Positions 1 through 11,417 of a stretch of 64,000 nucleotides of DNA are shown in pieces (the first letter of the stretch is position 1; the number at the start of each line of letters is the position of its first letter). The translations under genes were made by a program, and so were the position numbers. The notes below the pieces were generated by a model. The model did no database searches. It was not told the origin of the DNA and saw only the letters and a list, made by a program, of their open reading frames with translations. Source of the stretch: Carettochelys insculpta (lineage: Eukaryota; Chordata; Testudines; Carettochelyidae); NCBI RefSeq assembly GCF_033958435.1, contig NC_134138.1, forward strand, positions 27,558,598-27,622,597, given 5' to 3'.

Positions 1-1235
1 TCCATTTTGGAGCACTTGGAAGAGCGAAAAGGGCCAAGAGCAGTCAACATGGATTCACCAAGGGCAAGTCATGCATGATCAATCTGATTAGCTTCTATGA
101 TGACGTAAGAGGCTCTGTGGACATAGGGAAGTCAGTGGATATAATATACCTTGACTTTAACAAAGCTTTTGATACAGTCTCCCACAACATTCTTGCCCAT
201 AAGTTAAGGAAGTATGCATTGGATACATGGACTATAAGATGGATATAAAGCTGGTTTGGTGGTCGGGCCCAACAGGTAATGGTCAATGGCTCAATAATTG
301 GATGGCAATCAGTTTCAAGAGCAGTGCCGCAAGGCTCTGTTCTGTGGCCAGTGTTGTTCAACATCTTTATTAATGACCTGAATGAGGGACTGGATAGGAC
401 TGGACTGGATAGGATCCAGAGTGACCTGGATAAATTGGAAGATTGGGCCAAAAGAAATCTGTTGCGGTTCAATGAGATGTGTAGTGCTGCAGTTTGGATG
501 GAAGAATCCCAAGCATGGTTATACACTGCGAACCAACTGGCTAAGCAGCAGCACATCAGACAGGGACCTAGGGATCATGGTGGATGAAAGGCTGGATACG
601 CATAAACAGTGTGCCCTTGAAGCCAAAAAGGCTAATGGCATATTGGAGTGCATTAGGAGGATCATTTTGAGCAAATCTAGAGAAGATCTTATTCCCCTCT
701 ATTTGGCACTGGTGAGGCCACATCTGGAGTATTGTGCCCAGTTTTCGGCCCCCAGTATAGAAAGGATGTGGATGTGCTGGAGCAGGTTCAGCAGAGGGCA
801 ACGAAAATGATTAAGGGACTGGAGCACATGACCTATGAGGAGAGGATGAGGGATTTGGGTTTATTTAGTTTGCTGAAGAGGAGATCAAGGGGTGATTTAA
901 TGGCAGACTTCAGCTTCCTGAAGGGGAGCTCTAAGGAGGATGGAGAGAAACTGTTCTCAGTGGTGACAGACAACAGAACAAGGAGAAATGGTCTCAAGTT
1001 ATAGAAGGAGAGGAGTAGGTTGAATATTAGGAAAAAACTACTTCACCAGGAGGGTGGTGAAGCACTGGAATGCGTTGCAGAGAGAAGTGATGGAATCTCC
1101 ATCCCTAGAAGTTCTTAAGTCCCAGCTTGACAAAGTCCTGGCTGGGATGACTTACTTGGGGTTGATCCTGCTTGAAACAGGGGGCTGAACTCCATGACCT
1201 CCTAAGGTCCCTTCCAGCCCTATGATTCTATGAAA
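1..1235 (+). mobile_element. CR1 LINE, 3' part of ORF2 and tail, degenerate, cut by window edge
   Basis: Three-frame reading gives successive CR1 reverse transcriptase blocks: 'DIIYLDFNKAFDTV' near 137-180, 'QGSVLWPVLFNIFINDL' near 330-380, 'RDLGIMVDERL' near 564-595, '[11 protein letters not shown]' near 703-736 and 'RATKMIKGLEHMTYEERMRDLGLFSL' (as shorter blocks) near 798-872. Frames change several times and the region that should carry the catalytic FADD box, about 390-420, is missing or scrambled. The copy ends with 'ccttccagccctatgattctatgaa', the short repeat that closes CR1 elements. Its 5' end lies outside the window. It is non-functional and old. Confidence 0.9.
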
Positions 1236-1740
1236 TCACTGACTGAGGAGGCAATCTGATACACACAGATTGAGAAGTAGCTTTTAGGAATATTGTTTGC
1301 CTGTGAAAGAGTCAATCATTGTACTTACGGAGAGACAGCATTATTCAGCAAACCGCTACATGTCTGCACCTTAAGGATTCATAGAATGGTGTTAAATATG
1401 CAAAGGTGTGATTTGGTTATGACCTTCACACCCAGTAAATTCATGTTCACTGCACATGCACTTTCCAGGGAAATGGATCCCATTAAACCAGAGACAACTT
1501 TAGAGGCAGAGATGCAAGCCAGTGTAGATCTGATTATAAAGTCAGTTCCCAAAATGAACAGGAAACTACAACAAAGAAGAGAGGAAATGAAGAAAGACAA
1601 ATCACTGGAAATCTTTAAAAAATAGAAAATTCATCAGCAGTTAAGCTCATGGAATATCTTAAATTAGAACTAGATTTAGCCCAGGTATAAACTCCAGTGA
1701 TACAACTGTAATGATACATGGTAAATCTGGTGTATATTGT
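1236..1740. other. Unassigned spacer between CR1 and Tx1-type LINE
   Basis: AT-rich sequence without recognisable coding or repeat signature. A short open frame at 1293-1625 (+) encodes a lysine-rich peptide with no motif I recognise, and I do not call it a gene. Confidence 0.4.
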
Positions 1741-2118
1741 GACAAAGTCCCTTGTCAGCGTCTGTGGGTCCCTGCGCTTCCTGGCGGATCTGTGCTGCCT
1801 CAGAGACTCACGGAGGCCCCCCTTTTGCCCAGGCCCTTCCAAAAGGCAGGGGTCTCCGCTTAGCGAGCCATCCTCATCATAGGCAGGACCAGTACAGGGA
1901 GAATAATACCAGTCCCCTTGCAGGCCCGCGCCTGCTCCAGTACAGTGATCCCTCGGGGGAAGGGTAGGGGGGAGTCCAGACCCACCCTCTACCCTGGACT
2001 CTGGCCCAGGGTCCTTATGAGAACGAGAGGCAACCAGCAGGACCTTTACCCCTGCCCCAAAGTAGTAGCCTCACCCTGGGCCACTTCGCCCACCACTTCC
2101 CCATGGTACCTTTTCGCT

Positions 2119-2186
<68 letters not shown>

Positions 2187-3478
2187 CCCAAAACCTTTCC
2201 CCCTGCTACCAGATGGGGAGCCTTTTATAGGGAGCACAGGGCCTATCTGACCAATGAAGGTCTGGGCCTAGACAGGGAACAGAAATACTCTGTCCTCCAG
2301 GCTGCGGGGATCCCACCTGGGGAGCCCCACAGTTGGGAGGTGAGTACTGGGGGACAGGCAGCCTTTGGCTGCTTCAACCCCCTCTGGGACTGTCTTTTGG
2401 CCCCTTTCTTGGGCCAGCTTCCCTTTCCCTGCCTTGGGCAGGTTGCTTCTTTCCTCCCCCAACTCCACCCTTCCTGGCTAGTTTCCCTCTGGAGCTGCTG
2501 GGTGTGTGGTGTGGGGGGGACTCTTGCTGCCCTGCCTCTTGGCAGGGAAGGGGGTACCCTTCGCCCCCTTTTTTCCATCTTCTGGGGGGGACTTTTCTGG
2601 GCCTCCATTTGGGCCCATTCGTTCCCGTCTACTGGCTGCTGCATCCTCGCTGCTTCAGAGGAGGTAAGGGGCTTTCTTGGGCGGTGGCTGGGCTTTCCCC
2701 CACAGCTTGCTGTGGAGTGGCTGGGGTGGGGGTGAGTTTAGGTGGGGTCCCTCTCCACCAGGGCTCCACAGGGGTGGCTGCGTAATTGGGGGTGGGGTGT
2801 TAGGGTGTGGTCCCTGCCCCACCCCTGCAGCCCCTGCCTCCTTTGCCGCCCCCCCCAACACCCAGTTGCTGCTGGGGCCCTCTCCATCTGGGCCCCACCC
2901 TAACCATCTGCCCCTTCCTCTGTTTCTGTGAGGCTCTGCAGCAGCTGCTTTGGGCCCACCCCTCAGGCACCTGTGGGCACATCCCTCCCTTTATACCCCT
3001 GCCCCCCCCTTTCTGGTTGGCTCTGCCATCCCCTTTCTTCCCCCTCTTCTCCCTCCCCTTTGTGCCCACGAATCCCCCGCTTCTTTTGTTAGGTGCCTGA
3101 GCCCCTTCCCCTTCCTTGCACTCACCTCCCCACACACACATCTTAAATTCCCCCCACATCCCAGTGCAGAAACAGGAGCCATCTTATCATCTTGTGTAGC
3201 GAGTTGTGGCCTTTTTGTGTTCCCTTTCCTTTGTTTTTTTTACCCTCGTGCCCCACCCCTGCCTGTCCAGGTCCTCAGCCTGGCTGGTAGGGGAGGGACA
3301 GCCATTTTCATTTTCTCTTTCTTTTTCCCCTCTCCCTTCCCCCACTAGTTAAAGGACCCACTCCCAATTTTTCACGAACCCTTATACCTTATAAAATGGC
3401 CTCCCCACCCATTGGGGGGTTGTCCACAGATGCCCCCCTTCCCCCCCCTCCACTGTCACGCCTTCCACCTCTGCAACA
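1741..3478 (+). other. GC-rich 5' leader of the Tx1-type element
   Basis: Sequence up to the first gag-like frame, increasingly C-rich (runs such as 'ccccccc' near 2850 and 3000). It includes a (CTGCTC)n microsatellite. Open frames in both orientations here are low-complexity (Pro/Ala/Leu or Arg/Ser) and reflect composition. As the 5' UTR of a LINE it would be expected to carry an internal promoter, but I cannot point to one. Confidence 0.55.
2117..2186. repeat. (CTGCTC)n hexanucleotide microsatellite
   Basis: About eleven to twelve near-perfect tandem copies of ctgctc. They translate as poly-Leu, Ala-Pro or, on the opposite strand, Arg-Ser repeats, which explains three overlapping open frames there. 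Confidence 0.95.
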
Positions 3479-6318
3479 GTGGCCAACTCGTCCAGGGCTG
3501 CTGGGAACTCTGTGACGGTTGAGGGCGCGGGCATGGGCTCCGGGGCTCCTGCTGCCCCCGCCGCGGCATTCTCCTCCGGTGACCCCGCCCCTAATCCACA
3601 CCCCCAAAAGGGCAGGAAGGGCCAGGGGACCAAAAAGGGCAAGAGCCCTGCCTGGAAGGCCAAACCTCCCGTGGCTGGGCCCTCCACCCCAGCTGCCGAT
3701 GCACCTGCTGCAGCCCCTCTTTCCCTCCTCCCTGCTCCCACCACTGATCCTGAGGGCTCGGATCCCCCAGCCCCCAGGTCGTACGCCCAAGTGGCGGTGG
3801 CGGTGGCCACCTTGCACCCTGCTCCTTCCGCCTCCACTCAGAATACCATCCCCAACAGTCGCGGCCCCTTCCCTGCCCTCACCAGGAGGCACGGAGTCCG
3901 CTGCCTCAGGGTGTCGGCCTCGCCCCACGTGGAGACCTACATGCGGGCGTTGGCGTGCGTGGTGGGGCCCGCGGCTGTGGTGGCGGCCTCTCGAAAGTTT
4001 GGGAAGATCGTCTTCTTCCTGGCGTCAGAGGCCGCCGCACAGGAGGCGGTGGAGAGGGGCTTGGCGGTCGGGGGCATCTATGTGACCCTGGAGCCGCTTG
4101 AGGACCTGGGCGTGTGGGTGGTTTTCTCCTCTGTCCCTCCCTTCCTTCCCAATTCCTCCCTTCTGCCTTTCCTCACCTCCCTGGGCCAACCCTTGTCGGT
4201 CCTAAGTCCCCTCCCTCTTAGCTGCAAAGACCCCGCCCTATGGCACGTGCTCTCCTTCCGCCGGCAGGTGCGAATCCAACTGCTGCCGGCGGCAGCACAG
4301 GGCGGGGCGGCCCAGGAGGGGACTATACTGGTGCCTCATCAAGGGGCCCAGTACCGGGTCTTTTACACCTTGGGGGAGGCCCAGTGCTTCGTGTGTTGGG
4401 CGGTGGGGCATGTCCGGAGGGATTGCCCCCTGGCCCGGCACGAAAGAGAAGAGCCCAGGACCTCCTCCGACCCGGCGGGTGCCAGCCACACGACCGGTGA
4501 CACCCTGACCGCGACAGGCCCTGGGACCGCTCCTCTTCTTCCCACCCCGGACGGAACCTCCGCTCGGGTGTTGGAGCATGTCCAGGCACATGGTGAGGGG
4601 AAAGAAGAAGCAGGCGCCGGCGCCCGAGCAGGCATTCAAGCCAGGTCTGTGGAGGAGAGGGAGGCAGGGCCGGCAGCAGGACCCAGACAGGGCCCACCCC
4701 AGGGCGGGCTGTCCCTTACCTCGCTGTCCCATCCTCCTTCTCCTTCCCTCCCTCCTCATTGCCTCCGTCCCCTGGTCCTTCCTCCTGTACCACTGAGCCC
4801 ACCTCTCTGGAGGACTGGGTGTTGGTAAGGGGGAAGCGCAAGAAAAGAAGCTCACGCGCCCGGCACTCCACCCTGTTGGAGGACGGGGTGGATGTGCCAC
4901 ACAAGGCATTAAAGAGAGCCGCCAGCCCTGATCCATTTGCTGAACCCCTGGCTACTGACCATCTGCCGGTGGTGACTGAGGCCGCCGCAGAGGCAATGGA
5001 GAATATCACCCCTCCTGTCCCAGAGCCCAAGCCCAAAGGGGCAGAGGGGGCTAGTCCTGAGCCCGTGCCCTCCTCCGACACCTCTCCGGCTGCTGCCCAG
5101 ATCACTGTCACAGAGTGCCTGGAGGAGATGAGCCTCGGCCTCGCCCTCCTCTCACAGGAGGTCGAGGCCCTAGGCCTTACGCCGGCTGCTCTGGGCGTAG
5201 AGGATCTGCTGCTACAGGCCTGTGGGCCAGCCACCCACACCCAGCCACCCCCCTCACCTTCTCTCTCCCCACCTGCCAGCAATCCCCCAACCATGATCCT
5301 CCCTTGTTCTGGGACATCACAGGGTGCAACCGCCCTCCCAGCTGAGGATCACCTCCCAGCTGTAGTTGTCCTGCCCCCGGGTATCCCAGAGGGATTTGTG
5401 TTTCCCTCATACCCTGCCCCCCCCCAAGTATCGAAAACCCCAACGCCGACCCCTCCACCTCACTGGTGCCTGCTGTTAGACGCAATGGCACCTCGCCCTT
5501 ATCCCCCCCTGCCCTCTTGCCACCTGGAAAAGCCCCCCCTCCCCACACCCCTCTTACTCATACCCCCACTTCCACCCCCTCTTCCAGTCAAAGTCCCATC
5601 CCAGAAACTGTGCCCCAACCCCCTCCAGACCCTCCTCCTCCTCCTCTCCCCCCCTCCTCCTCTCTCTCCCCCACCCTCTCCCCCACCCCCTCTCCCTCCG
5701 CCTTCCCCTTCTCTCCACGACACTCACCCTCCCCACAATACATTCATCACCTTTGCCCCCATCCCCATTCTTCCTGCACCTCCCCTCAACCCTCGTCTGC
5801 TCATAACTGCCCCCGAGGCCGCAATCCCTCGGGAGGCCCCCTTTGTCTCACCCTCTCCCAGCGCCTCTGGGGCTGCTCTCCCTCCGCCACCGCTAGTCCT
5901 CCCAAAACCAAGCCCCAGCCACTGTATGACCTTCCCTGCTGGCTGCAGAGCCCAAAAGGATACGAGGCCAAGGGGCACTCAGGACCCCAAGGCCTCGGCA
6001 CCCCATGCACTGACGGATGAGATGCGCAAGTTCTTGGAGGACGTTCGCAGCGCCAAAAACAAAGTAGCTCTCGCCCTCCAGCGCTGGGGTGACTTCTGTC
6101 TCATCCTTGAGTCCGTGAGGGCCCTTCTGAAGGAGGGCAAGGGGACTGGGAGGAGGGACACCACGGCCTACCAACAGGCCCGCGGCTTCCGTGATGCCCT
6201 AATCACCTATGGTGTTGGCCATGGCTTGCTGCGCGGCCCCACGGGGACCGCTGGCATTCCCTCTGGTGAGGAACCTCCCCAGCCCTCTAAATGCGGACGA
6301 TCATCTTTGCCACCTTGA
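3479..6318 (+). pseudogene. Tx1-type ORF1 (gag-like, CCHC zinc knuckle), frameshifted
   Basis: ORF1 of Tx1 elements is an RNA-binding protein that packages the element's RNA. The first frame (3479-4828) has a Pro/Ala-rich N-terminus, 'RSYAQVAVAVA' near 3779, a conserved central block ('FGKIVFFLASEAAAQEAVE', 'CKDPALWHVLSFRRQV', 'GAQYRVFYTLGEAQ') and a knuckle 'CFVCWAVGHVRRDC' (C-X2-C-X4-H-X4-C) near 4387-4428. A frameshift around 4760-4810 moves the protein into another frame that stays open to 6318, with 'LEDWVLVRGKRKKRSSRARHS' near 4810-4870, a long Pro/Ser/Thr-rich stretch (5220-5950) and a C-terminal block 'MRKFLEDVRSAKNKVALALQ' near 6022-6080. No clear ATG starts the first frame: position 3479 is GTG, so a start codon may be lost. 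The end overlaps the start of ORF2. Confidence 0.78.
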
Positions 6319-9300
6319 ACACCAGGGGCTGTGCTGGTGCGGGGTGCTCTCCTTCCTCCGAGAGGGGGGGTACTCGGTCACCTTCCTCCAGGAGACCCAC
6401 ACTACTCCAGCCGCTGAAGCCAGCTGGCGGCTGGAGCGGGGAGACGGGGTCCACCTTAGTCACCTCTCGGCCCATCGGGCCAGGGTGGCGACCCTGTTCT
6501 CCCCAGACCTGCAGCCCGAGGTGCTGGGGAGTGTCGAGGTCATGCCAGGCCACCTCCCGTATCTCTGGGTACAGGTGGAGGGGCTGTCCCTCCACCTCGT
6601 CAACGTCTACCCCCCAACATCCGGCCCGGAGAGAACATCCTTCTTCCGGCAGGCGGCGACCTTCCTTGACTCCGATCCTTGAGAGTGCCTGGTCCTCGGT
6701 GGGGATTTCAACTGCACCCTCAAGGAACGGGACCGTACAGGAACGGAGCAGTGCCCGGTCGCTGCAGACGTCCTCAGGGAGCTTATCAATCATTGCTCCC
6801 TGGTGGAAGTCTGGCGCAGCCACCATCCGGATGACGACACCGTCTTTACCTACATCCGGGTGGTGGGCCACAAATCCATGCACTCCCAGTTGGACCGCAT
6901 CTACATCTCTCACCACCATCTCTTGCGGGCCCACTCCTCCAGCATGCAGCCGGCCCCCTTCTTGAACCACCACTTAGTGGCCGTGAAGGCTTCCCTCTCG
7001 CCAGGGAAGCGGGGGGTCGGCCTACTGTCATTTTAATAACAAGGTGCTGGAGGATGTGGGCTTTGTGGCATCCTTCCGGGAGTTCTGGCTGGCCTGGCGC
7101 AGGCAACAGTGTCCCTTTCCCTCAGCGCGGCGGTGGTGGGATCTGGGAAAGGTGCGTGCGTGGCTCTTCTGCCGTGACTATACCCAGGGGGCCAGCCGGT
7201 GGCGGGATGCGTTGATAGGACAGCTGGAGCGGGAGGTTCTTGAGCTGGAGAGGCGCCTGGCCGCCAGCTCCAGAGATCCATCCCTCTGCGGCATGTACCG
7301 GGAGAAGCGGGACAAGCTCAGGGTCCTCGACGTCCTTCGTGCACAGGGGGCCTTTGTGAGGTCGTGGATCCAGCTCCTTCGGGAGATGGACCGCGGCTCC
7401 CGCTTCTTCTATGCCCTGGAGAAAAAGAGGGGTGCCAAGAAACATATCCTCTGCCTCCTTGCGGAGGATGGCACCCCCTTATGGATCCGGCGAAGATGCA
7501 CGAGAGGACTCACGCCTTCTACGCCACCCTTTTCTCCCCGGATCTGACCGACACTGACGCCTGCAGAGTGCTTTGGGACCAACTCCCTTCGGTCAGCACG
7601 GGCGACTGGGACCGGCTAGAGCTTCCTCTCACTCTGGCTGAGCTCTTGGAAGCCCTCCGTCTCATGCCCACCAACAAGTCCCTGGGCATGGGCGGGCTGA
7701 CTGTGGAGTTCTACCGCATGTTTTGGAATGTCCTCGGTCCAGACCTGCTCAGCGTCTGGGCCAAGTCCTTGCAAAGCGGGGTCCTCCCCCTGTCGTGCAG
7801 GTGGGCCGTCCTCATCCTGCTGCCCAAAAAGGGGGGACCCCCGCAACCTTCGGAACTGGTGCCCCATCTCGCTCCTCAGCATGGACTACAAGATTATCGC
7901 TAAAGCCATCTCCCGTCACTTGGGGTTCGTGCTGCAGGACGTGGTCCACCCTGACCAGACCTACACCGTCCCGGGCCGCACCATCTTTGACAACCTCTAC
8001 CTGGTCCAGGATCTCTTGGAGCTCGGGTGTAGGGGTGGTCTGTTGTTCGCCCTCCTGTCCCTGGACCAGGAGAAGGCATTTGACAGTGTGGACCACGGGT
8101 ATCTCCTGGGCACCCTGCGGGCCTTTGGCTTCGGACCCCATTTCATCGGGTTTCTCCGGGTGCTGTACACTGCCTGAGAGTGTTTGGTCAAGCTCAACTG
8201 GATCCTGACCACTCCGGTCAGCTTCGGGCGAGGGGTGCGTCAAGGCTGCCCGCTGTCAGGCCAGTGCTACTCTCTGGCCATCTAGCCATCGAGGTTGGTG
8301 CTCTGTGAGCCAGGGCCGCGGCTGGTTCTGTCAGCGTACATCGATGACGTACTCCTCGTGCTCCAGGACCCGAGAGACCTGGTGCGGTTGGAGGCCTGCC
8401 GAGCTGTTTACTCGGCAGCCTCCTCTGCCCGCATCAACTGGGTCAAGAGCTCTGGCCTGGTGGTTGGGGCCGGATGGCAGGCGGGCCACCTCCCACCCGC
8501 ACTTCAGGCCATTCGGTGGAGCGCGGGTCCGCTATCCTATCTAGGCGTCTTTCTATCTGCCATGCATCCCTCTCCGTCGGAAAACTGGCAGGGTTTAGAG
8601 GGCAGGGTGGCTGAGTAGTTGCGGAGGTGGGCGGGGCTGCTCCAGTGCCTCTCCCTATGGGGGAGGGCACTGGTGCTTAACCAACTAGTCCTGTCCATGC
8701 TCTGGCACCGTCTCAACACCCTTGTCCCACCCCCAGGTTTCTTGGCCCACCTCCAGAAGGTAGTTCTGGAGTTCTTTTGGCCAGGACTGCACTGGGTCCC
8801 TGCAGGGGTTCTTCATCTCCCCCTGGAGGATGGAGGGCAGGGCCTGACCTGCCTACGCACTCAGGTCCATGTCTTCCGCCTCCGGGCCCTTCAGGGACTG
8901 CTTAACAGCAATAGTGCAGATAGTCCGGCGTGAAGCACACTGGTGCACACTTTCCTCCATTGCTTCCGAGGGCTCCGATATGACCGGCAGCTCCTTTTTT
9001 TGCCTTTGAGAGGCCATCCGCGAGAACTCTCAAAGCTGCCAGCCTTCCACCAGGACCTCCTCCGCACCTGGCGTCTGCTCTCAGTCTCCAGGTCTTTAGG
9101 GGCCGCCGCGGGGGAAGACCTCCTCGCGGAGCCCCTGCTACACAACCCATACCTCCGTGTGCAGGTGGTGGAGTCCCTCGTGGTGTACTGGAGGCTGGTC
9201 CTCGGTGGAATCACCAGGGTCGGAGGCCTCCTGGACTACGGCCGGGGAGACTGGATGGAGGCCCCAGCGCTCGCCCGGCACATGGGGCTCTCCACCCTAC

Positions 9301-10174
9301 ATTCTCCCCAGCGCGTACTCAAGGAGGTGAAGGCCACCTTGCCACCTGCCGCTCACGTCTACTTGTGCCATGTCTTGCAAGAGGGTGCACCCCGCCCCCC
9401 TCTCACTCCTGGCCCTCCAGATCTCTTCATGGGTCCCCAGCTCCGTGAGCCTTCCTGCCCCCCTCCCCTGCATCATCCCAGCTGGCTGCACGCCTTGCAG
9501 CTGGTCCCCTTTCGAACCGCACCCAGACATCATCTGTACATGCTCGTGCTTCACACGCTCCACTATCCCACCCTCATGTCCCGCCCAGACCACAAGTGGC
9601 AGGACCTTCTACCATCTTCGAAGGGTGGGCAGCCCCGGTGGGCCAGCGTTTATTCTACCCTGGTCCCGTGGCCAGCTGGGGACATCAGCTGGAGAATCCT
9701 GCATGGGGCGGTGAGCACAGGCGTGTACCTGGCGCAGTTCACCCCCTTCCCGGACACCTGTTTCTTTTGTGGCACAAGGGAGACCCTGGCTCACATGTAC
9801 ATCGAGTGCGTCAGATTGCAGCCCCTCTTCTGGCTCCTCCAGAACTTCCTGCTGAGGTTCTGGCTGCACTTCTCCCCGCACCTCCTCATTCTAGCACACC
9901 CCATCCGTGGCCCCACTAAGTCACGGGACCTCCTCGTCAGCTTCCTCCTGGCTATGGCCAAGGTAGCCATTTATAACACTCGGGAGAGGAGGCTGGTGCG
10001 GGGGAAGCCTGCGACTGTGGGGCCTATTTCCACTCCGCTCTCTGGTCACGAATCCGGGCAGAGTTCCTTTGGGCAGCGTCCACTGGCTCTCTCGACACCT
10101 TAGAGGGGCAGTGGGCGCTGTCCAGGGTTCTCTGCTCAGTATCCCCTTCTGGTTCCCTCGTTTTAAACCTTTGA
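6291..10174 (+). pseudogene. Tx1-type ORF2: AP endonuclease, reverse transcriptase, C-terminal zinc knuckle; multiply broken
   Basis: ORF2 nicks target DNA and reverse-transcribes the RNA. Endonuclease: 'FATLNTRG' 6303, 'VTFLQETH' near 6377-6400, 'LVLGGDFNCTL' near 6692, 'DRIYIS' near 6895, then 'LNHHLVAVKA' near 6962, where family members have SDH, so the catalytic Asp looks changed to Asn. Reverse transcriptase: 'NWCPISLLS' 7855, 'DQTYTVPGR' 7954, 'LDQEKAFDSVDH' 8061, 'GVRQGCPLSGQ' 8231, 'SAYIDDVLL' 8331 (YIDD where YADD is usual). The C-terminal knuckle 'CFFCGTRETLAHMYIEC' is near 9760-9810. Breaks seen: frame changes near 6335, 7020-7032, 7480, 7835 and 10012; in-frame stops at about 6680, 8175, 8283, 8616 and 8931; a probable deletion near 8285. 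Correcting the last shift extends the protein to a TGA at 10172-10174. Confidence 0.85.
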
Positions 10175-10370
10175 CCTCCACTCCCGTCCCTGTTTTTTCT
10201 TCAGTTGTCCCCCGCACTCTGTTGGGGCCATGTTTTTTTTTTTAATGGGATCCCTCTTCTATTAAGAGGGGCCTTTTAGTCGTGGTCTCCAAATAGACCC
10301 AGTATACTGTCCTTCTAGAAGGCTCCGGAAGCTTCCAGGTAAGGGTCTACCACCGGGTTTACCACAATAT
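10175..10370 (+). other. 3' UTR of the Tx1-type element
   Basis: Short non-coding tail after the restored ORF2 stop, with a T-run at 10231-10242. It ends where sequence turns AT-rich. No poly(A) or clear tandem tail marks the exact end. Confidence 0.45.
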
Positions 10371-10394
10371 ATATAAATTCAAGGATATTCTTCG

Positions 10395-10432
10395 TTTGTA
10401 TATATATTTTAAATTATTCATATATATACAAA
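10395..10432. repeat. 13-bp perfect inverted repeat in AT-rich junction
   Basis: Arms tttgtatatatat (10395-10407) and atatatatacaaa (10420-10432) with a 12-nt loop lie just downstream of the Tx1 element. This could be a simple AT-rich palindrome or the remains of the element's tail. Confidence 0.6.
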
Positions 10433-10464
10433 TACAAGAAAAAACTATTTATTTGTTCCCATGT

Positions 10465-10856
10465 TATCAGAACTAGAGAACACCAAATAAAATTAATGGG
10501 CAGCAGGTTTAAAACAAATAAAAGGAAGTTCTTTTTACACAGCTCACAGTCAACCTGTGGAACTCCTCGCTAGAGGAGGCTGTGACAGCTAGGACTATAA
10601 CAGGATTAGAAAAGAGCTAGATAAATTCATGGAGCTTAAGTCCATTAATGGCTATTAGCCATGATGGATATGGAATGGTGTCCCTAGCCTCTGTTTGTGA
10701 GACGCTGGAGATGGATAGCAGGAGAGAGATCACTTGATTGTTACCTGTTCGGTCCACTCCCGCTGGGGCAACTGTTATTGGCCACTGTCAGCAGACAGGA
10801 TACTGGGTTGGATGGACCTTTGATCTGACCCAGTATGGCCGTTCTTATGTTCTTAA
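10465..10856 (+). mobile_element. CR1 3' end fragment
   Basis: Starts in the last codons of CR1 ORF2 ('aggtttaaaacaaataaaag' corresponds to RFKTNKRK) and runs through the 3' UTR to 'cagtatggccgttcttatgttctta'. The match to the minus-strand CR1 copies at 20.7 and 31.4 kb is clear but diverged, so this is an older insertion. Confidence 0.88.
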
Positions 10857-11417
10857 TTAAGGGTTCAATTAATCAAAATATTACATCAGCCAATGTTGTG
10901 GGGAGCCTGTTATTGTTCTATACATTTGGTTTTATTTACATTAAAACGTTAAAAAACTTGGGAGGGATAGGGAAGGCTTAAGATTTTAATTAGCTAAAAG
11001 AATGGTGAAAAGTGGCTGAAAAGGGGAAATAGGTACAGGAATCAGGAAACTGAGGGAAGGGAGAAGTTAGAGGAGTATCAGACTAGCCAGGAAGGAGGAG
11101 GAGGAAGATGGAGAGTATAGTGGGAGGGAGTTACGTTTACTGAATAATAACAGAGAAGTACAGGGCAAGATAAAGGAGGAAAAACAAATAGCAATAAAGC
11201 AAGTGAGAAAAAATACCTAGAGCCTGATTTTTCTCTCACATCCATGGATATTTACCAGAAAGAACGCACCTGAAGGCACAGTGTTACACCAAAGTAACAT
11301 TCGTGTAAGTGAGAGAATGAAATCCAGTTTGCTAAATAGAGCTGATTGGAAAGAAAAAAGTCTTTGATATGAAAAAAATATATGTATACACACATACATA
11401 CACACACACATATTCTA
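10857..11417. other. No gene seen; AT-rich spacer with a (CA)-like tract near its end
   Basis: Purine-rich AT sequence. 11380-11412 is an alternating 'tatacacacatacatacacac' tract. The segment 11221-11330 ('gagcctgattttt... gtgttacacc... gtaagtgagag') resembles a diffuse old repeat also hinted at near 20155 and 49750; I cannot name it. Confidence 0.35.

Larger units (their letters stand above)
1741..10370 (+). mobile_element. Near full-length Tx1-clade (L1 superfamily) non-LTR retrotransposon, decayed
   Basis: An 8.6-kb GC-rich block stands out from AT-richer flanks. It holds in order a leader, ORF1 with a CCHC zinc knuckle, ORF2 with AP-type endonuclease, reverse transcriptase and C-terminal zinc knuckle, and a short 3' UTR. 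The order and the motifs (NTRG, QETH, DFNCTL, QEKAFD, VRQGCPLSG) fit the Tx1 clade. I found no target-site duplication, so both ends are approximate: the 5' end is set by the GC change at about 1741, the 3' end by the loss of GC-rich sequence near 10370. Several frameshifts and stops make it non-autonomous today. Confidence 0.8.

Noticed and set aside
1293..1625. 110-codon Lys-rich frame
   Set aside because: No motif, no splice context, and composition alone can produce it.
2103..2735. Open frames with Ala-Pro, Leu or Arg-Ser repeats
   Set aside because: They are translations of the (CTGCTC)n microsatellite and C-rich leader, present in several frames at once.
3382..3928. Long minus-strand open frames opposite the Tx1 ORF1 and ORF2
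   Set aside because: GC-rich antisense shadows of the plus-strand LINE proteins, with no domain of their own.
1715..10378. Target-site duplication of the Tx1 element from 'gtgtatattgtg' and 'cacaatatata'
   Set aside because: The two strings are inverted, not direct, so they are not a duplication.
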